Shown piece by piece: positions 19,657-30,046 of a stretch of DNA of 64,000 nucleotides (position 1 is the stretch's first letter; each line of letters starts with the position of its first letter). Location of the stretch: the NCBI GenBank assembly GCA_001312505.1, contig BBDW01000005.1, positions 124,001 to 188,000 on the forward strand. The letters run 5' to 3'. This DNA is from Mediterraneibacter faecis JCM 15917. Lineage in GTDB: Bacteria > Bacillota > Clostridia > Lachnospirales > Lachnospiraceae. The notes under the pieces are model-generated. The model made no database searches and was not told where the DNA came from. It saw only the letters and a list, made by a program, of their open reading frames with translations. A program made the translations under genes and the position numbers.

Positions 19657-19798
19657 TATGGTACAGGCTTGCTAAAAGAGTTGTCAAAACAAATGACTAC
19701 GCATTGCGTAGCGAATTGAGTTGGACTCATTATCGGCTTTTGATGCGTGGGGAAAATGATAAAGCACGAGAATTTTATATGCAGGAAGCCGTAAAGTC
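19657..19798 (+). pseudogene. DUF1016 (YhcG-like nuclease) remnant
   Basis: Two pieces of a DUF1016 protein are joined. YGTGLLKELSKQMT corresponds to the N-terminal region. After a frame change, YALRSELSWTHYRLLMR and NDKAREFYMQEAVKS correspond to the centre. The segment normally between them (the arginine-rich RQFY part) is missing, as is the whole PD-(D/E)XK nuclease C-terminus. The pieces sit between the RhuM half and the ATPase tail, so this is a deletion scar. Confidence 0.75.
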
Positions 19799-20303
19799 AA
19801 CGGAGACTATATTAAACAGATTTTCGTCCTGACTCACAATGTTTATTTCCATTAGGAGATTACACATCACCAAGCAAAGCCAGAGAGTACCTACTGAACA
19901 AGAAAACTATAATCCAATTCAGAACTCTTATGCCGCTTTGTGGGATGAATACAAAGAACTAAAAATGGCAAATACAGTGAAGAATGTAATCCGTCATATT
20001 CTTGAGTACTACTTTATTCAGATATGCGGTTATGAAGGAAATGATCTTCATAAAATTGTTTTGGAGCAGAATAAACCTTTGTTTGTGGACGAAATAGAAG
20101 GTCAGAAGCCAAATTATGATCGCTACAATATTGCTTCAAGTATGCTCACATACATGAATGATAGCCCAGCAGTTATCAGTGATGGATTCAACTATATTGA
20201 TGACGGCAGTGATGTGGAACAATGCAAAAAGGTGTTTGAACTGATTTTCACAGCTATGCATCAGGAACAACACTATAAGATGATGATGGGAATTGAGGAC
20301 TAA
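19799..20303 (+). pseudogene. AAA_13/RloC-like ATPase, C-terminal remnant
   Basis: The reading DYIKQIFVLTHNVYFH is the distal ATPase motif of AAA_13 proteins (the family that includes the anticodon nuclease RloC and many RM-island ATPases). It is followed by a TAG where the family has Lys (HKEIT) and by another stop soon after. The remaining 130 codons to 20303, such as YNPIQNSYAALWDEYKEL and NIASSMLTYMNDS, are the family's C-terminal end. The N-terminal Walker A part is gone. The nonsense codons make this a true pseudogene. Confidence 0.75.
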
Positions 20304-20343
20304 GTCCGGATTTTGGGACACCTAAAAATATAAAATTAACATT

Positions 20344-20362
20344 GACTAAGAAACTCTTAGTC
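20344..20362. promoter_or_regulatory. Inverted repeat in front of hsdM
   Basis: GACTAAG-AAACT-CTTAGTC is centred 28 bp before the hsdM start and directly upstream of its GGAGG. It could be an operator or a leader hairpin that limits restriction-modification expression. Confidence 0.5.
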
Positions 20363-20380
20363 TGAATGGAGGAAAATATA

Positions 20381-22487
20381 ATGGCACAAAAGCAGACAAT
20401 TGATGCAATGTGGGACGATAGCCCTATCGATGTATCAACAGAGGTGAATTTTATCTGGTCTATTGCAAATAAGCTGCGTGGTACATACCAGAGTGATAAA
20501 TATAAAGATGTAATCATTCCGATGGTTATTATCAGACGTTTTGAGTGTGCGCTGGAACCTACCAAAGATAAGGTGGTTGCACAGTTTAAAGCAAATTCAA
20601 ATTACCCAGCAAAAGCTATGTATCGTATTTCGGGATTTCAGTTCTACAATACTAGTGAATTTACACTGGCAGAGCTGATTAACGATGCAGACCATTTAGC
20701 TGCAAACTTCAAAGCATATTTGCAAAGCTTTTCACCAAATGTTCAGGAGATTATTGTATCTGCTGAGAAAGGTTTGGACTTTTATAAGCAAATTGACAAG
20801 ATGGATAAAAATGACCGTCTGTTAAGTGTCGTTAAAGCATTTTCAGATCTGGATTTAAATCCTCGCACAATTGATAACGTAAAGATGGGATATATTTTCG
20901 AGGATCTAATTCGTAGATTTTCTGAAAATGCCGAAGCTGGTGATCACTATACCGGACGAGATATCATCAAATTGATGGTAAACATTCTGCTTGCTGAAGG
21001 GTGTGATGATATTTTTGATGATGGAAAGGTAATCACGGTTTTAGACCAAGCCTGTGGTACCGGTGGTATGCTCTCTACAAGCTATAATTTCATTAAGAGG
21101 TACAATCCCACTGCGGATGTGCGTCTTTTTGGTCAGGAAATCAACCCGGAATCTTATGCTATCTGTCTTGCAGAAATGCTCATCAAGGGCCAAAATGCTG
21201 AGAATATATGGTATCAGGATACAATGAAAAAAGATTGTTTTCCTGAAACAAAGATGCGCTTCGTCATTGAAAATCCTCCATTTGGTACACCTTGGGGGGA
21301 GGAAAGGATGCCGCTGAAGGTGTAGAAAAAGCAGTTAATGATGAATACGCAAAGGGACATGATGGCCGTTGGGGGGGTGCTGGGCTCCCTGGTTCTGGCG
21401 ATATGCAGATGTTGTTTTTGCAATCTGCTATTGACAAAATAGATGATAACTTTGGTCGTGCTGCTATTATTGAAAATGGTAGTCCATTATTTTCAGGTGG
21501 TACAGCTTCTGGAGAAAGCCAAATTCGTCGTTGGATGTTAGAAAACGATTTAATCGAAGCAATTATTGCATTGCCAACAGATCTGTTTTACAACACTGGC
21601 ATAGCTACATATATATGGGTGCTTTCAAAAAATAAACGTGCTGAGCGCAAGGGCAAGATTCAGTTGATAGATGCTTCGTCTTTCTTCCACAAACTGCGCA
21701 AGGCTCTGGGTGATAAGAAAAATGAAATATCTCCGGAAGACCGCAGCACCGTAACGAAGCTCTATGCAGAATTTGCAGAAAACGAGTACTGCAAGATTTA
21801 CGACAACGAGGAGTTCATTTACCGTGAGTACACGGTTATGCAGCCTCTTCAGCGTAGCTATGCCATTACAGAGGAGCGTATCGAGCTATGCTGTCTAAGG
21901 GTGCGCTTTCTTCTCTCTATGATCAGGCTAAGGTTAATGAATTGGAGAATGCTGAAGAACTAACTGGCAAAGAACAGAAAAAATTAGAATCATTCCAAAA
22001 CAATCAGGCCTTATACGATGAGATTATTACTACATTGAAAGCTGCCACTTCAGAACAAGTATATAATTCACCGACTGAGTTTATGCCTGTACTGACTAAG
22101 GCACTTGCTTCGGCAACATCTGATAAAAAATTGCTCGACAAGATTGCTAATGGCCTCTCTATTATGGATAAGAATGCAGAAATTCAACGTGACCGCAAGG
22201 GAAGGATTATTTACGACAAAGAAACCAAGGACACCGAACTGGTGAAATGGGAGGAAAGCATCGAAGATTATATGGCACGTGAGGTTTTGCCTCATATCCC
22301 GGATGCCGCCGCTTTTTTTGAGGAAGATCTTGGAAAGAAAAAACCTGTCATCAAGACCGGTGCTGAAATCCCATTCACGCGGTATTTCTACAAATATCAG
22401 GCATCAACGCCAAGTGAAGAGCTGGAAACAAAGTTTATGGAACTGGAATTTTCGGTTTCAAAGCGTGTGGCAAAGCTGTTTGAGTAA
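20381..22487 (+). CDS. hsdM: Type I restriction-modification DNA methyltransferase subunit (frame broken twice)
   Basis: HsdM of about 701 residues, the N6-adenine methyltransferase of a type I system that works with HsdS. An N-terminal helical domain (TEVNFIWSIANKLRGTYQ) is followed by the SAM motif LDQACGTGGMLS and the catalytic NPPFGTPW. I use ATG 20381, with GGAGG nine bases before. A six-G run at 21294-21299 breaks the frame right after the catalytic motif; with four G it reads PWGGKDAAEGVEKAV. A second break at 21885 (GAGCT for GAGGCT) is repaired to EERIEAMLSKGALSSL. With both repaired the protein is full length. It begins a run of six closely spaced defence genes. Confidence 0.92.
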
Positions 22488-22499
22488 GGTGGTGCTGAT

Positions 22500-23789
22500 A
22501 TGAGAGAAATGAAAGCGAGTGGAATCTCTTGGTTGGGAGAGCTTCCCTCCAATTGGGAACTAAGAAAAATAAAATACTGTTTGCAAGAACGAGTTGAGAA
22601 AAATAATCCTGTTAGGACAACAGAAATTCTTTCGTTGACTGCTAAACAAGGCGTCATTCCATACGATCAAAAAGAAGGTGGAGGAAACAAACCTAAAGAG
22701 GATGTGAGTGCATACAGACTGGCTTATCCTGGGGGGGATATCGTAATGAATAGCATGAATATATTGTCTGGCTCTGTGGGGCTGTCGCGATATTTTGGTT
22801 GTGTTAGTCCTGTTTATTATATGCTTCGCCCTTGGAATGCAAAGGAAGATGTACGCTACTATAACTATATCTTTCAGACAACGATGTTTCAACGCAGTTT
22901 GTTTGGACTTGGAAATGGCATTCTTATTAAAGAATCTGGAAATGGAAAATTGAATACAATTCGAATGCGCATTCCGATGGATAAGTTTGGTGGCCTTTTT
23001 ATACCGGTTGCTCCAACAGGTGAGCAGCACCGCATTGCCGATTTTCTCGATGCTAAATGCGCTGAAATTGATGTGCTGACCACCGACATTCAAACTCAGA
23101 TCGACACGCTGGAGCAGTACAAGCGGTCTGTTATCACCGAAACTGTCACCAAAGGACTGAATCCCGATGCCGAGATGAAGGACAGCGGGATTCAATGGAT
23201 TGGCAATATGCCTTCACATTGGGAGGTTATTCGTGGCAAGTACATTCTACGATATATGCAGAAACCGGTGCGTGAAGATGATGGTGTAATAACCTGTTTC
23301 CGCGATGGTGAGGTAACCCTGAGAAGCAATCGACGTGAAGATGGTTTTACGATGTCTGATAAAGAAATCGGTTATCAAGGCATTGATATCGGTGATCTGG
23401 TTGTACATGGTATGGACGGCTTTGCAGGCGCTATTGGCATTTCTGATTCAAGAGGCAAGGCGTCACCTGTGCTTAATGTTTTAGATACCAACCAAAACAA
23501 GCGATACATTATGTACTATCTTCGCAGCATGGCGTACAGTGATGTATTCCTTGCACTGGCAACCGGAATCCGAGTTCGTTCTTGTGATTTGCGCTGGAAC
23601 AAGTTAGCAGATCTCTCATACCCTGTTCCACCGCTGGATGAACAAAAAGCGATTGTTGAACATATCGATGCGGTGCTTGCAAAAGCGGATGCTGTTATTG
23701 CCGATAAAAAAGCTCAGCTTGCAACGCTTGACGAATACAAGAAATCACTCATCTTCGAGTATGTAACTGGAAAGAAGGAGGTTGTCTAA
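22500..23789 (+). CDS. hsdS: Type I restriction system specificity subunit
   Basis: HsdS of 429 residues with two target-recognition domains of similar layout. Each begins with SGISWLGELPSNWELRK or SGIQWIGNMPSHWEVIR. Each is followed by a conserved helical spacer (EQHRIADFLDAKCAEIDVL and EQKAIVEHIDAVLAKADAV). The two domains read the two halves of a split DNA site, and the spacers set their distance. A seven-G run at 22731-22737 gives YPGGDIVMNSMN where the family has PGDIV. It starts 13 bp after hsdM, and its TAA overlaps the ATG of the TIR gene. No inverted second hsdS gene is present, so I see no sign of a shuffling locus. Confidence 0.93.
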   Translation: MREMKASGISWLGELPSNWELRKIKYCLQERVEKNNPVRTTEILSLTAKQGVIPYDQKEGGGNKPKEDVSAYRLAYPGGDIVMNSMNILSGSVGLSRYFGCVSPVYYMLRPWNAKEDVRYYNYIFQTTMFQRSLFGLGNGILIKESGNGKLNTIRMRIPMDKFGGLFIPVAPTGEQHRIADFLDAKCAEIDVLTTDIQTQIDTLEQYKRSVITETVTKGLNPDAEMKDSGIQWIGNMPSHWEVIRGKYILRYMQKPVREDDGVITCFRDGEVTLRSNRREDGFTMSDKEIGYQGIDIGDLVVHGMDGFAGAIGISDSRGKASPVLNVLDTNQNKRYIMYYLRSMAYSDVFLALATGIRVRSCDLRWNKLADLSYPVPPLDEQKAIVEHIDAVLAKADAVIADKKAQLATLDEYKKSLIFEYVTGKKEVV

Positions 23790-24550
23790 TGGCTACTTTT
23801 GAAGAACAACTTAATAATCTGCTAGAAAGGACTCATTCTATTAAAAGCCCAATTAATGCAGCGGCAATCGGTACGGATATAAACGAATATAATCGTCCGA
23901 GTGAAGTATGGATCAATGATGTAGAGATTTTTTACAATAATTATCTTAAAGAACATCCATTAGGCGACCGCATGAAAACAATTCTGTTTCATAGAAATCT
24001 GGATGCTTACAAAAATCTCGTTGGATGTTTGGAGAGCATCAGTAAGGACCAAGAATTTATAAATAAAATGAACGGAATTTCAATGGTTAGTGTACCAAAG
24101 TATCAGGCAAAAACCTTGCCCGAATTTGATGTGTTTATTTCCCATGCTAACAAGGATAAAGAAGATTTGATTGAAGAATTATATCAGTCATTAAACAAAC
24201 TGGGAATTAAGATTTTTTATGATAAAGAGTCTTTGGAGTGGGGGGGAGATAATTGGAAGGATCGTATTCTGAACGGCACGAAAAAAGCAGAGTTTGCAAT
24301 TATCGTTATTTCGGAAAACTTCTTTGATCGAGAGTGGACTGAGCGTGAATTGAATGAGTTTTTAAATCGACAGAATAGAAATGGACAGAAGCTGATTCTT
24401 CCGATTTTGCACAACATTACGGTTTCACAGTTACAAGAAATGTATCCATCTATAGCGGATATACAAGCGATTGACTCATCCAAGTATAGTTGCGACCAGA
24501 TTGCTTTGCTTTTTGCACGTCAACTAATCAAACGGCTGAAAAGTGAGTAA
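23789..24550 (+). CDS. TIR-domain protein encoded between hsdS and hsdR
   Basis: A 253-residue protein with an unrecognised helical N-terminal region (residues 1-108) and a C-terminal TIR domain. TIR landmarks are FDVFISHANKDKEDL, IKIFYDKESLEWG, FAIIVISENFF and WTERELNEF. Glu150 in SLEWG occupies the place of the catalytic Glu of NAD-cleaving TIR domains (as in SARM1), so NADase activity is plausible. A seven-G run at 24240-24246 adds one Gly right after it. The start overlaps the hsdS stop (TAATG), which implies translational coupling, and hsdR follows 13 bp later. A TIR effector in such a position could be a second line of defence triggered with the restriction complex. This is inference only. 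Confidence 0.85.
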   Translation: MATFEEQLNNLLERTHSIKSPINAAAIGTDINEYNRPSEVWINDVEIFYNNYLKEHPLGDRMKTILFHRNLDAYKNLVGCLESISKDQEFINKMNGISMVSVPKYQAKTLPEFDVFISHANKDKEDLIEELYQSLNKLGIKIFYDKESLEWGGDNWKDRILNGTKKAEFAIIVISENFFDREWTERELNEFLNRQNRNGQKLILPILHNITVSQLQEMYPSIADIQAIDSSKYSCDQIALLFARQLIKRLKSE

Positions 24551-24563
24551 GGAGGGATAACCA

Positions 24564-27500
24564 ATGGATGATAAAACGATAATTGATATTACGGATTTGG
24601 ATGCAGAAAAACATGTAGAAAATGCTGCAAAACGAGTTGCTGCGTACAGCGAGAAGCTTCGTCATCACGCATCAATTCTCTCCGAAAAAGAATATCAAAA
24701 ATTCCTCCTTGAAAGGCTGGAAAAGGACAACGGTTATATTATTCGTAAGGCAAGTAACTTTGACCGCTATTTTGCAGTTGACCGAGAGATGCTCTTTAAG
24801 TTTCTAGAAGATACTCAGCACGAAACGATGGAATATTTGAGAAAAATATATAAGTCTGATTTGGAAGAGACGATTGTTAGTTTTATCAATGCTGAAACGA
24901 CAAAAACTCGTAGCAGCCTTCTTGATGTGCTGAAACATGGAATTGAAATTTCTAATCAGAAGCTGGAACTTATGTATACAAAACCGGCAACTACATTCAA
25001 TCCAGATTTGACCAGAAAGTATGGACAGAATATTTTCTCTGCAATGGAGGAAGTGTGGGCCAGCGATAAAGAACGAATCGATATTGTTATCTTTCTGAAT
25101 GGACTAGCTATTATTGCATTTGAACTTAAGTGCAATGCAGCTGGGCAGTCTTATCAAGATGCAATTTATCAGTTCAGAACTGACCGTAGCCCTAAAACAC
25201 GTCTTTTTATGTTCAAAGCAGGTACGTTGGTAAACTTTGCTATGGACCTAGAAGAAGTGTATATGACGACAAAACTCGCAGGTGACGCTACATTCTTCCT
25301 TCCTTTTAATATGGGAAACGGAGAAGGTGTAACTGCTGGTGCTGGAAATCCTGCGTTTGAAGATAAGTATAGCGTATCTTATATGTGGGAAGATATTCTT
25401 ACAAAGGATACGATTTTGGACTTAATAAGTAAGTTTATTTTTGTCGAGACAAAAGAAAAAGTAGATGATAAGACTGGAAAAATCAAACGCTCTGAGAATT
25501 TGATATTTCCTCGTTATCATCAGCTGGATGTCATTCGAAAAGTGCTCACAGATGTTAGAGAAAATCGTACTGCGCAGAATTACTTGATTCAGCATAGCGC
25601 TGGATCTGGAAAAACAAATTCTATAGCATGGTTGGCACATCGTTTAACATCTCTTCATGACGAAGAAAGCAAGATTATTTTTGACAACATTATTATTGTT
25701 ACTGACCGAGTTGTTGTTGACCGCCAACTTCAAAAAGCAATCATGGGAATGGAGCATAAGGCCGGATTGATTCGTGTTATGGACGATAAGTGCAATTCAG
25801 CTGACCTTGCGATTGCTTTGAATGGCAATACAAAGATTATTGCAACCACAATTCAAAAGTTTCCGTATATTGTTGATAGTGTAAAGGGACTTAAGAATAA
25901 AAGTTTTGCAGTAATTATTGATGAAGCACATTCTTCTACTGCAGGTAAAGATATGGCTGCGGTAACAATGTCGCTTGGTTCTGGTGATCAAACTGAATCA
26001 GATGTTGAAGATATGATTTCAAGTGAAATCAAAAGAAACGGTAAGCAAGCAAATGTATCAATTTTTGCATTTACAGCTACACCTAAGCGACAACAATTCA
26101 GTTGTTTGGTCGTTTGAATACACATGGCCAGAGAGAAGCATTTCACGTTTATTCGATGAAGCAGGCTATAGAGGAAGGTTTTATTCTTGATGTTCTGCAG
26201 AACTATACAGAGTATTCAACTTTTTACCAGCTTAACAAGGAGATCGAAGACGATCCTCGTTGTAAAACGAATGCGGCAAAGAGGCAGATTGCACGCTTTA
26301 TAGAATTGCATGATACTAATATTGCACAGCGTGTAGAAGTAATTGTTGAGCATTTCCGAACAACGGTAATGCAGGAACTGGGTGGCCAGGCTAAGGCAAT
26401 GGTTATTACCGCGTCCAGACAAGGCGCTGTTAAATATAGACAGGCTTTCGAGGAGTATATTACCAAGAAAGGTTACGACGGAATTCATGCTCTGGTTGCA
26501 TTTTCTGGAAAAGTAAAACTACCGGATGATGATAAAGAATACACAGAGGCATCTATCAATGGTTTTCCGGAGGATAGACTCACCAAAGAATTTGATACAG
26601 ATAATTATCAAGTGCTTTTGGTTGCCAATAAATATCAGACAGGGTTTGATCAGCCAAAACTGTGCGCAATGTATGTTCTGAAAAAACTAAGAGGTGTTAA
26701 TGCTGTCCAGACACTTTCGAGACTGAATCGTATTTGTGCTCCATATGATAAAAAGACATTTGTGTTGGATTTCGTAAATACATACGAGGATATCAAAGCT
26801 GCATTTGCTCCATACTACACCACAACATTACTGGCAAATTCAGTAACGCCTAATGCAATTTATGACTTAGAAGCTACTATTGATGCCTATGCATTATTTG
26901 ATCCATCTGACATTGAAGCTGCAAATGATATATTGTATTCACAGAAAGTAACAGGAAAACAGAAGCAGAGATTGACATTCTTCCTGCAAAAAAGCAAGAA
27001 GCTACTAGAACATTATGAATATGAAACACAGCGTCAAGCTGTGGCAGATATGCGTGGATTTGTTCGTTATTATGAATTTTTGCTTCAAGTTTCTAGTTTT
27101 GAAGATACTGATTTGCACAAGAAGTATAACTTTATTTCATACCTGTTAGCTTATATCAATATTAAGCATCCAGGTGGTGGTTTTAATTTGGATGGAAAGA
27201 TCAAAGCATCTCAATTTGTTCAGAAAAAAGGTGAAGAACATGTTTCATCTGGCCTGGTTGCAAAGCCGGTAATGAAACTGCCAACGGCGGAACACTTTGG
27301 TTTGAGCGAGGATAAAGAAAAGAGACTGTCTGAAATAATCGATGAGATTAACAGCAAGACTGGCAAGAACTATGATAACGATGTTGTTGTAAAGGCTATG
27401 CTGCAGATTAGAGATATACTTATGAAATCAGATAAACTTAAAACAAGTGCTAAGAATAACACACAGCAAGACTTTGAGTTCTCCTATTTTGATGATATTG

Positions 27501-27634
27501 ATGATGCGCTTATTGAAGGATTGTCACAGAATCAAGAGTTCTTCTCAATGTTGTTGTCAAATGATGAAATGAAACATCAGGTGATGGGAATTTTTTCTGA
27601 TGAGATTTATAAAAGTCTTAGAGAATCAGTATAA
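24564..27634 (+). CDS. hsdR: Type I restriction endonuclease subunit R (frame broken)
   Basis: HsdR of about 1023 residues. The N-terminal PD-(D/E)XK nuclease shows IDIVIFLNGLAIIAFELKC. The translocase follows with Walker A HSAGSGKTNSIAWLAHRL, VIIDEAHSS, FTATPK, and in the second RecA domain KYQTGFDQPKL and QTLSRLNRI. It cuts unmethylated DNA after ATP-driven translocation together with HsdM and HsdS. GGAGG precedes ATG 24564. The frame is lost at 26097, where AAGCGAC is probably AAGGCGAC, restoring TPKATTIQLFGRL. If that break were real the enzyme would lack its second motor domain. Confidence 0.93.
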
Positions 27635-27649
27635 AGGCGGTGAAAGACA

Positions 27650-30046
27650 GTGTTCGATAAATTTCGACTAAAAGAAGTGCTGGTAGAGTACAAAAAACGA
27701 TTTGTGCAACAACAGTGGCCTAATGAAAAATATAAATGGGAGGCTGTGCAATGCTTTCAGTTGAATTGGGATGTCAATTCAGATGATTTTGCACAGATGC
27801 TAACAAAGTCACTTGCTCAGACGGCTAATTTGTTGGCGTCGGTAAATAACTTCCCAGCAAGAATGATTACTAAGTTTGCAGAGATTGCGCCAGAAGAAGT
27901 ACGCTCAATGTATATTGAACTGTATGATGAGAGTAAGGATTTATATGAGAGAGTAGCCAGCTTCAAAAATAAATCTAATACGTTATTAGAGAGGTATGGC
28001 AATGGAGCAGCTCAGCATTACCAGTATGAAAATGCGATAATGACATATTTATGGCTTCGTTATCCGGATAAATACTACATTTACAAATTGAGTGAAGTAA
28101 AAGCTGTTTCGTCGGAGCTGGAAAGTGATTATCGATTCAAAAAGGGTGCCTATGCTGATAACATCAGGAATTTTGTGGCATTTTATGATGAGATTTGTGC
28201 TGAACTTCAGCAGGATGATGAACTTAAAAATCTGCTTAATTCTCAGCTGACATCTACATGTTACGCTGATCCTGAATTACGAACTCTTACAATAGATGTT
28301 GGCTTCTTTATTTCTCGCTATTGGAACAAGGAGGAACCAGGTCCTAAATCGGATGAGTGGTGGCCGACTGATTATACTCCGGCATTAACGGTAGAGGATT
28401 GGTTAGAGCTTCTGCCAGATAAAGACGTATTTAATGAGAGTAGTCTCGAAATCATGAAACGAATGAAGGATTATGGTGGAAGGGCTACTTGCACTCAGCT
28501 TGCTGTGAAATACGGAGAAACCAAGAACTTTTATAATAGTGGATCTGTTGCATTGGCAAGACGTATTGTTCAAAAAACTGGATGTCCAGTAATTGCAAGA
28601 GATGAAGAAAACTCTCGATTCTGGCCTGTATTATATGTTGGTAAGAATGCTGCAAAAGATGAAGAAGGATCTTATGTTTGGAAACTTCGTGATGAATTAG
28701 CAGAAGCTCTAGATCAGATCGATTTATCAGAAGTCCTTTTGTATGCGCAAGATGAAGAAGGAGAAGAAGATCATAGATACTGGTTTTTGAATGCAAATCC
28801 AAAAATATGGAGTATGGCTAGCATGCCAGTTGGAGAAGTACAGGATTATACATTATATAATGATAATGGCAATAAACGGCGTATTTTTCAGAATTTCTTA
28901 GATGCAAAGGCTGGAGATATGATAATCGGCTATGAGTCCACACCGGTAAAGCAGGTAGTTGCAATTCTCAAAATTAGTGCAGAACAAGATGGAAAATCAA
29001 TTTATTTTGAAAAAGTAGAAGGGCTGTCTTCTCCAATTGATTATGCAACTCTGAAAGCTTGTCCAGAACTTGAAAAGATGGAGTACTTTGGTAATCCGCA
29101 GGGGAGTCTGTTCAAACTGACAAAGGGTGAATATGATTTCATTTATGACATGATTCGTGATGAAAATCCAGCACCACCTGCAGCAGATAGTATTGAAAAA
29201 TATGACAAAGAAAAGTTTTTAAATGATGTATATATGACTGAAGCAAAGTATGATCGCTTAGTTGCAGTTTTGAAAAAGAAGAAAAATATTATTCTTCAAG
29301 GTGCTCCAGGTGTTGGAAAGACATTTGCGGCAAAGAGACTTGCATATTCGATTATAGGTGAGAAGGATGATGATCGCATAGAGTTTGTGCAATTCCATCA
29401 GAATTATTCCTATGAAGATTTCATGATGGGGTATAAGCCGGTTGAAGATGGATTTGAATTGAAGTATGGTATTTTCTATAGATTTTGTCAAAAGGCTGCA
29501 AACCATCCTGATAAAGATTATTTCTTTATCATTGATGAGATCAACCGTGGAAATATGAGTAAGATCTTTGGTGAGTTACTCATGTTAATTGAGGCAGATT
29601 ATAGAGATACGAAAGCAACATTAGCCTACAATGGCCTAAGCTTCTCTGTCCCAAAGCGTCTACATATCATTGGCATGATGAATACTGCTGATAGAAGTCT
29701 GGCGATGATTGATTACGCACTTCGTCGTCGTTTTAGCTTCTTTGATATGGAACCGGGATTTGATTCAGAAGGTTTTATTAAATATCAGGAAGGATTCGCA
29801 AACGACACATTCAATACTCTGATTGACCGTATTAAGGAATTGAACCAAGAAATTGCTAAAGATAAATCACTTGGTAAAGGTTTCTGTATTGGGCATAGCT
29901 ATTTCTGTAACACAGATGAGTGTACAGAAGAATGGATGCAAGATGTGGTTGATTTTGATGTGTTGCCTATGTTAGCAGAATACTGGTTTGATGATACAGA
30001 CAAACTGCAACGTTGGGAGAATATTTTGCATGGTGTATTTCAATGA
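27650..30046 (+). CDS. mcrB: McrB-like GTPase/AAA+ subunit with EVE domain
   Basis: A 798-residue modification-dependent restriction protein. The N-terminal 370 residues are not recognised in detail. An EVE/PUA-like domain that can read modified bases begins at HRYWFLNANPKIWSMASM and includes AGDMIIGYESTPVKQVV. The McrB-type AAA+ motor follows, with Walker A GAPGVGKTFAAKRLAYS, EFVQFHQNYSYEDFMMGY, FIIDEINRGNMSKIFGELL and MMNTADRSLAMIDYALRRRF. I accept the GTG start at 27650, 15 bp after hsdR, with GGCGG and GGTGAAAG nearby. It partners with mcrC, which overlaps its stop. Confidence 0.92.
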   Translation: MFDKFRLKEVLVEYKKRFVQQQWPNEKYKWEAVQCFQLNWDVNSDDFAQMLTKSLAQTANLLASVNNFPARMITKFAEIAPEEVRSMYIELYDESKDLYERVASFKNKSNTLLERYGNGAAQHYQYENAIMTYLWLRYPDKYYIYKLSEVKAVSSELESDYRFKKGAYADNIRNFVAFYDEICAELQQDDELKNLLNSQLTSTCYADPELRTLTIDVGFFISRYWNKEEPGPKSDEWWPTDYTPALTVEDWLELLPDKDVFNESSLEIMKRMKDYGGRATCTQLAVKYGETKNFYNSGSVALARRIVQKTGCPVIARDEENSRFWPVLYVGKNAAKDEEGSYVWKLRDELAEALDQIDLSEVLLYAQDEEGEEDHRYWFLNANPKIWSMASMPVGEVQDYTLYNDNGNKRRIFQNFLDAKAGDMIIGYESTPVKQVVAILKISAEQDGKSIYFEKVEGLSSPIDYATLKACPELEKMEYFGNPQGSLFKLTKGEYDFIYDMIRDENPAPPAADSIEKYDKEKFLNDVYMTEAKYDRLVAVLKKKKNIILQGAPGVGKTFAAKRLAYSIIGEKDDDRIEFVQFHQNYSYEDFMMGYKPVEDGFELKYGIFYRFCQKAANHPDKDYFFIIDEINRGNMSKIFGELLMLIEADYRDTKATLAYNGLSFSVPKRLHIIGMMNTADRSLAMIDYALRRRFSFFDMEPGFDSEGFIKYQEGFANDTFNTLIDRIKELNQEIAKDKSLGKGFCIGHSYFCNTDECTEEWMQDVVDFDVLPMLAEYWFDDTDKLQRWENILHGVFQ

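Noticed and set aside
22500-23789. Invertible hsdS shuffling locus
   Set aside because: Only one hsdS gene is present, without a partner in opposite direction and without a nearby recombinase.
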